A stretch of 64,000 bases of DNA from assembly GCA_051530055.1 (NCBI GenBank), contig CM121342.1, positions 5,208,001 through 5,272,000 on the forward strand. Direction: 5' to 3'. The translations under genes and the position numbers were made by a program. The notes under the pieces were generated by a model. The model did not search any database, had not been told where the DNA came from, and saw only the letters and a list, made by a program, of their open reading frames with translations. The stretch's first letter is position 1. Each line of letters opens with the position of its first letter. This document shows, one piece after another, positions 59,201 through 64,000 of the stretch. Source of the stretch: Neoechinorhynchus agilis (Eukaryota > Acanthocephala).

Positions 59201-62200
59201 TTGAGAGCTGAGGTTTCTTTGCACATCATTTTCGTCCCTGATCTTGGAACCTTGTTTTATTTGGTGATGAGAAATAGAGATTTATTTATTGATTCCTTCT
59301 GACGATATTTCCTTTTTTCTTGTAAACTTCGGGTTTAAAAGGTAGGTTTCTTTTTCGTTTTGAGAGCTGAGGTTTCTTTGCAATCGTTTTCGTCCCTGAT
59401 CTTGGAACCTTGTTTTATTTGGTGATGAGAAATAGAGATTTATTTATTGATTCCTTCTGACGATATTCCCTTTTTTTGTAAACTTCGGGTTTAAAAGGTA
59501 GGTTTTCTTTTTTCGTTTTGAGAGCTGAGAGGTTTCTTTGCACATCATTTTCGTCCCTGATCTTGGAACCTTGTTTTGTTTGGTGATGAGAAAAATGGAG
59601 ATTTTATTTATTGACTCCTTCTGACGATATTTCTTTTTCTTGTAAACTTCGGGTTTAAAAGGTAGGTTTTCTTTTTTCGTTTTGAGAGCTGAGGTTTCTT
59701 TGCACATCATTTTCGTCCCTGATCTTGGAACCTTGTTTTATTTGGTGATGAGAAATAGAGATTTATTTATGGATTCCTTCTGACGATATTTCCTTTTTTC
59801 TTGTAAACTTCGGGTTTAAAAGGTAGGTTTTCTTTTTTCGTTTTGAGAGCTGAGGTTTCTTTGCACATCATTTTCGTCCCTGATCTTGGAACCTTGTTTT
59901 GTTTGGTGATGAGAAACAGAGATTTATTTTTTGATTCTTCTGACGATATTTCCTTTTTTCTTGTAAACTTCGGGTTTAAAAGGTAGGTTTTCTTTTTTCG
60001 TTTTCGAGAGCTGAGGTTTCTTTGCACATCGTTTTCGTCCCTGATCTTGGAACCTTGTTTTATTTGGTGATGAGAAATAGAGATTTATTTATTGATTCCT
60101 TCTGACGATATTTCCTTTTTTCTTGTAAACTTCGGGTTTAAAAGGTAGGTTTTCTTTTTTCGTTTTTGGACCTGAGGTTTTCTTGCACATCATTTTCGTC
60201 CCTGATCTTGGAACCTTGTTTTATTTGGTGATGAGAAATAGAGATTTATTTATTGATTCCTTCTGGATTTATATTTCCTTTTTTTCTTGTAAACTTCGGG
60301 TTTAAAAGGTAGGCTTTCTTTTTTCGTTTTGAGAGCTGAGGTTTCTTTGCACATCATTTTCGTCCCTGATCTTGGAACCTTGTTTTATTTTGTGAAGATT
60401 AATGGAGATTTATTTATTGATTCCTTCTGACAATATTTCCTTTCTTGTAAACTTCGGGTTTAAAAGGTAGGTTTTCTTTTTTCGTTTTGAGAGCTGAGGC
60501 TTCTTTGCACATCGTTTTCGTCCCTGATCTTGGAACCTTGTTTTATTTGGTGATGAGAAATAGAGATTTATTTATTGATTCCTTCTGACGATATTTCCTT
60601 TTTTTCTTGTAAACTTCGGGTTTAAAAGGTAGGTTTTCTTTTTTTCGTTTTGAGAGCTGAGGTTTCTTTGCAATCGTTTTCGTCCCTGATCTTGGAACCT
60701 TGTTTTATTTGGTGATGAGAAATAGAGATTTATTTATTGATTCCTTCTGACGATATTTCCTTTTTTTCTTGTAAACTTCGGGTTTAAAAGGTAGGTTTTC
60801 TTTTTTCGTTTTGAGAGCTGAGGTTTCTTTGCACATCGTTTTCGTCCCTGATCTTGGAACCTTGTTTTATTTTTGTGAAGATAAATGGAGATTTATTTAT
60901 TGATTCCTTCTGACGATATTTCCTTTTTCTGTAAACTTCGGGTTTAAAAGGTAGGTTTTTCTTTTTTTCGTTTTGAGAGCTGAGGTTTCTTTGCCATCGT
61001 TTTCGTCCCTGATCTTGGAACCTTACTTGTTTGGTGATGAGAAAATGGAGATTTATTTATTGATTCCTTCTGACGATATTCCCTTTTTTGTAAACTTCGG
61101 GTTTAAAAGGTAGGTTTTCTTTTTTCGTTTTGAGAGCTGAGGTTTCTTTGCACATCATTTTCGTCCCTGATCTTGGAACCTTGTTTTATTTGGTGATGAG
61201 AAACAGAGATTTATTTATTAATTCCTTACAATATTTTTCTTGTAAACTTCGGGTTTAAAAGGTAGATTTTCTTTTTCGTTTTGAGAGCTGAGGTTTCTTT
61301 GCAATCGTTTTCGTCCCTGATCTTGGAACCTTGTTTTATTTGGTGATGAGAAATAGAGATTTATTTATTGATTCCTTCTGACGATATTTCCTTTTTTCTT
61401 GTAAACTTCGGGTTTAAAAGGTAGGTTTTCTTTTTTGTTTTGAGAGCTGAGGTTTCTTTGCCATCGTTTTCGTCCCTGATCTTGGAACCTTGTTTTATTT
61501 TGTGAAGATAAATGGAGATTTATTTATTGATTCCTTCTGACGATATTTCCTTTTTTCTTGTAAACTTCGGGTTTAAAAGGTAGGTTTTCTTTTTCGTTTT
61601 GAGAGCTGAGGTTTCTTTGCACATCATTTTCGTCCCTGATCTCGGAACCTTGTTTTATTTGGTGATGAGAAACAGAGATTTATTTATTAATTCCTTACAA
61701 TATTTCCTTTTTTCTTGTAAACTTCGGGTTTAAAAGGTAGGTTTTCTTTTTTCGTTTTGAGAGCTGAGATTTCTTTGCACATCATTTTCGTCCCTGATCT
61801 TGGAACCTTGTTTTATTTGGTGATGAGAAACAGAGATTTATTTATTAATTCCTTACAATATTTCCTTTTTTCTTGTAAACTTCGGGTTTAAAAGGTAGAT
61901 TTTCTTTTTTCGTTTTGAGAGCTGAGGTTTCTTTGCACATCGTTTTCGTCCCTGATCTTGGAACCTTGTTTTATTTGGTGATGAGAAATAGAGATTTATT
62001 TATTGATTCCTTCTGACGATATTTCCTTTTTTCTTGTAAACTTCGGGTTTAAAAGGTAGGTTTTCTTTTTTTCGTTTTGAGCTGAGGTTTCTTTGCACAT
62101 CGTTTTCGTCCCTGATCTTGGAACCTTGCTTTATTTTGTGAAGATAAAATGGAGATTTATTTATTGATTCCTTCTGACGATATTTCCTTTTTTCTTGTAA

Positions 62201-62655
62201 ACTTCGGGTTTAAAAGGTAGGTTTTCTTTTTCGTTTTGAGAGCTGAGGTTTCTTTGCACATCATTTTCGTCCCTGATCTTGGAACCTTGTTTTATTTGGT
62301 GATGAGAAATAGAGATTTATTTATTGATTCCTTCTGACGATATTTCCTTTTTTTCTTGTAAACTTCGGGTTCAAAAGGTAGGTTTTCTTTTTTCGTTTTT
62401 AGACCTGAGGTTTCTTTGCACATCATTTTCGTCCCTGATCTTGGAACCTTGTTTTATTTTGTGATGAGAAATAGAGATTTATTTATTAATTCCTTACAAT
62501 ATTTCCTTTCTTCTTGTAAACTTCGGGTTTAAAAGGTAGGTTTTCTTTTTTCGTTTTGAGAGCTGAGGTTTCTTTGCACATCATTTTCGCCCTGATCTCG
62601 GAACCTTGTTTTGTTTGGTGATTAATTTATTGATTCCTTACAATATTTCCTTCTT
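53238..62655. repeat. ~160-bp AT-rich satellite, nearly 60 copies
   Basis: The landmark TTTTCGTCCCTGATCTTGGA recurs at 53241, 53402, 53562 and so on with a 160-161 bp period through to about 62.6 kb. Copies are highly alike; the right half has more small indels and rearranged units (for example 55770-55990 and 56190-56290). Short Lys/Glu-rich frames on the minus strand arise from the repeat itself. No transposon ends are visible. Confidence 0.97.
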
Positions 62656-62799
62656 TTTTTTCGACAATCATGAATGAGCATTTTCTATGTCTCACGGAAC
62701 AAAATGGGTCTCTGAGCAACTTCCTTGTACCAAAGCCAAATCGCACTCGTGGTGCGGCCAAGTTTCTCATCGGCATTTTCTGGACGGTATTATGGTTGA

Positions 62800-62971
62800 T
62801 TCGTAACCATGGTAACCAAAGCACCTGCCTTTTTGCGGACGGGCACGTGACACAATCGCACATGCGCGGGTGCACGTGTACGCGTCGTCGTCGCCGCCGC
62901 CGCTGCCCTCCCCCCCGCTCGCAGCACTTGGCGGTTCGTTGACAGTGATTTTTGTAGATAGTAATTTCAGA
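62800..62971 (+). promoter_or_regulatory. Promoter of the cyclin B gene
   Basis: Just upstream of the cyclin start are GTAACCATGGTAAC (62803-62816, a match to the RFX X-box), two CACGTG E-boxes (62844-62849 and 62873-62878), CACATGCGCGGG (NRF1-like) and TTGGCGG (62928-62934, E2F-like). The region is the most GC/CpG-rich in the right part of the window. This mix fits a cell-cycle-regulated gene; function is inferred only. Confidence 0.5.
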
Positions 62972-64000
62972 ATGCCAGCCCAAACAAGACAATCATCAAA
63001 ACTGAAGGAGAACACGAAAAGATGCACCAGAGCGCCGGGTGGTGCTGCTGTCAAATCGATAAAGTCAGTTGTTCCATCGGCCTCTATCCCTTACCGTGCG
63101 GCGGCGGCGGCGGTCAAGCGCGTGGCTGCAGCTTCGTCTTGCACAGCGAAGGCTGTGAAACTGTCGCAGCAGCAGCAACAACCCAGGGAAAGCCGGGTAT
63201 TGAGACCTTTGAACGCTCAGTGGTTGAACGAAAGACGGACTGTGAGACGAGAAATAAGCAGTGTCGGTGGTAACAAAAGACATAGTCAGGTATTTCCAGT
63301 CAAATACGCCGACGAAAAGGACGACTTCGAATGCAGGGCTTATGCTTTTAGAGTCTACGAGTACCTTAGGGACCTTGAGGATCGGCACAGAGCGGTCGAA
63401 ACTCATCCGGACAAATATGTATGCGCCAAATCGAGGTCGTTTGTCATCAACTGGCTCATAAGCAAATGCTTTTTGTTGGGGTTTTCATTCTTTTGTTAAG
63501 ATTTCAATCAAAGAAAGGATGGTCGGTTTTGTTGAAACATTTCATGTTTTTCCGACATAAAAAGCATTTGGGTAAATATCCACCGGAGATTTCACATGAA
63601 ACAGGAGACACTTCAATTGTCCATACGATATTTTGACAAGTACATTGAGAATGTTCAATATAGTCATGGTGAAGTACAGCTCATAGCATTAACTAGCCTA
63701 TTTATAGCTAGCAAGTACGAAGAAACGTACATTCCCACACTGGACGACTTCCTTTTCTTGACCGATGGATCCTATGAGGTTCAACGAATGCTGGATTTTG
63801 AACAAAGATTCCTTACAATACTAAACTACGAACTAGGACTTCCCAGTCCCATCAATTTCCTGAAAAGAGCCTCCAAAATCAGCGGCGTGAACCATGCAAC
63901 CTATTTGTTCGCCCTCTATCTCATCGAACTCTGGTTTTTTGACCTTGAACTGGTCCGTCAATGGTCACCATCGCATGTCGCAAGCGTTGCTCTGTACGTC
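62972..64000 (+). CDS. B-type mitotic cyclin, 5' part (runs off the window)
   Basis: Cyclin B activates CDK1 for entry into mitosis. The first exon begins MPAQTRQSSKLKENTKRC, with a KEN degradation box at residues 12-14. A basic, Ala- and Gln-rich N-terminus follows, then the cyclin-box start FECRAYAFRVYEYLRDLEDR and CAKSRSFVINWLI (compare MRAILVDWLV). A later exon, open from about 63565 to the window end, continues HRRFHMKQETLQLSIRYFDK, then LIALTSLFIASKYEETYIP (cyclin-box helix 3), NYELGLPSPINFLKRASK (B-type signature) and SPSHVASVALYV, which starts the second cyclin fold. The splice junction between the two (about 63,460-63,580) is unresolved. An in-frame Met 102 bp upstream is less likely because it reads through the GC-rich promoter. 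Confidence 0.8.

Noticed and set aside
57199-60027. Lys/Glu-rich ORFs on the minus strand within the 160-bp satellite
   Set aside because: They are fragments of the satellite unit that happen to stay open where indels restore the frame; neighbouring units are closed.

Overview
The window looks like nuclear DNA of a fast-evolving, compact-intron metazoan. Spliced genes with animal-only signatures are visible: a G protein-coupled receptor kinase of the GRK2/3 class, an FGF-like secreted factor, a FoxO-like forkhead protein and a B-type mitotic cyclin. Most introns I could place are only 42-60 bp with GT...AG ends. The transposons (Penelope-like, RTE-like, Ty3/gypsy-like) fit an invertebrate. 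I cannot name the phylum.

About half the window is tandem repeat. Positions 1-5671 are about 14 copies of a ~410-bp unit, each holding the GIY-YIG endonuclease end of a Penelope-like element on the minus strand. It abuts a 5.5-kb satellite (5672-11236) built almost entirely of the bZIP/CRE dyad TGACGTCA, roughly 300 copies. That abuts a 10-kb array of a 36-bp unit (11237-21270), which gives misleading long reading frames in several frames. Further right are a 153-bp tandem repeat filling one intron of the GRK gene (42882-44404) and a ~160-bp satellite of nearly 60 copies (53238-62655) ending about 300 bp before the cyclin gene.

From 21.3 to 31.8 kb lies a BRX1 ribosome-biogenesis gene (minus), a broken RTE-like LINE (plus), small inverted-repeat relics, and a rearranged Ty3/gypsy-like element (minus). 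This element has 100-bp LTRs, a TAAAG target duplication, a duplicated piece of host flank, and an inverted LTR fragment carrying a perfect copy of a tRNA-Leu 3' end spliced into the RNase H region.

From 33 to 48.5 kb is a gene island: FoxO-like (minus, apparently damaged), a BRD8-like NuA4/TIP60 subunit candidate (minus), a UBXN1/SAKS1-like UBA-UBX protein and tubulin cofactor B in close tandem (plus), GRK2/3 (plus, exons traced start to stop), and an FGF (minus). Between 48.5 and 53.2 kb I recognise no gene. The last kilobase holds the first exons of cyclin B, preceded by a GC-rich promoter with X-box, E-box and E2F-like sites, and runs off the window end.
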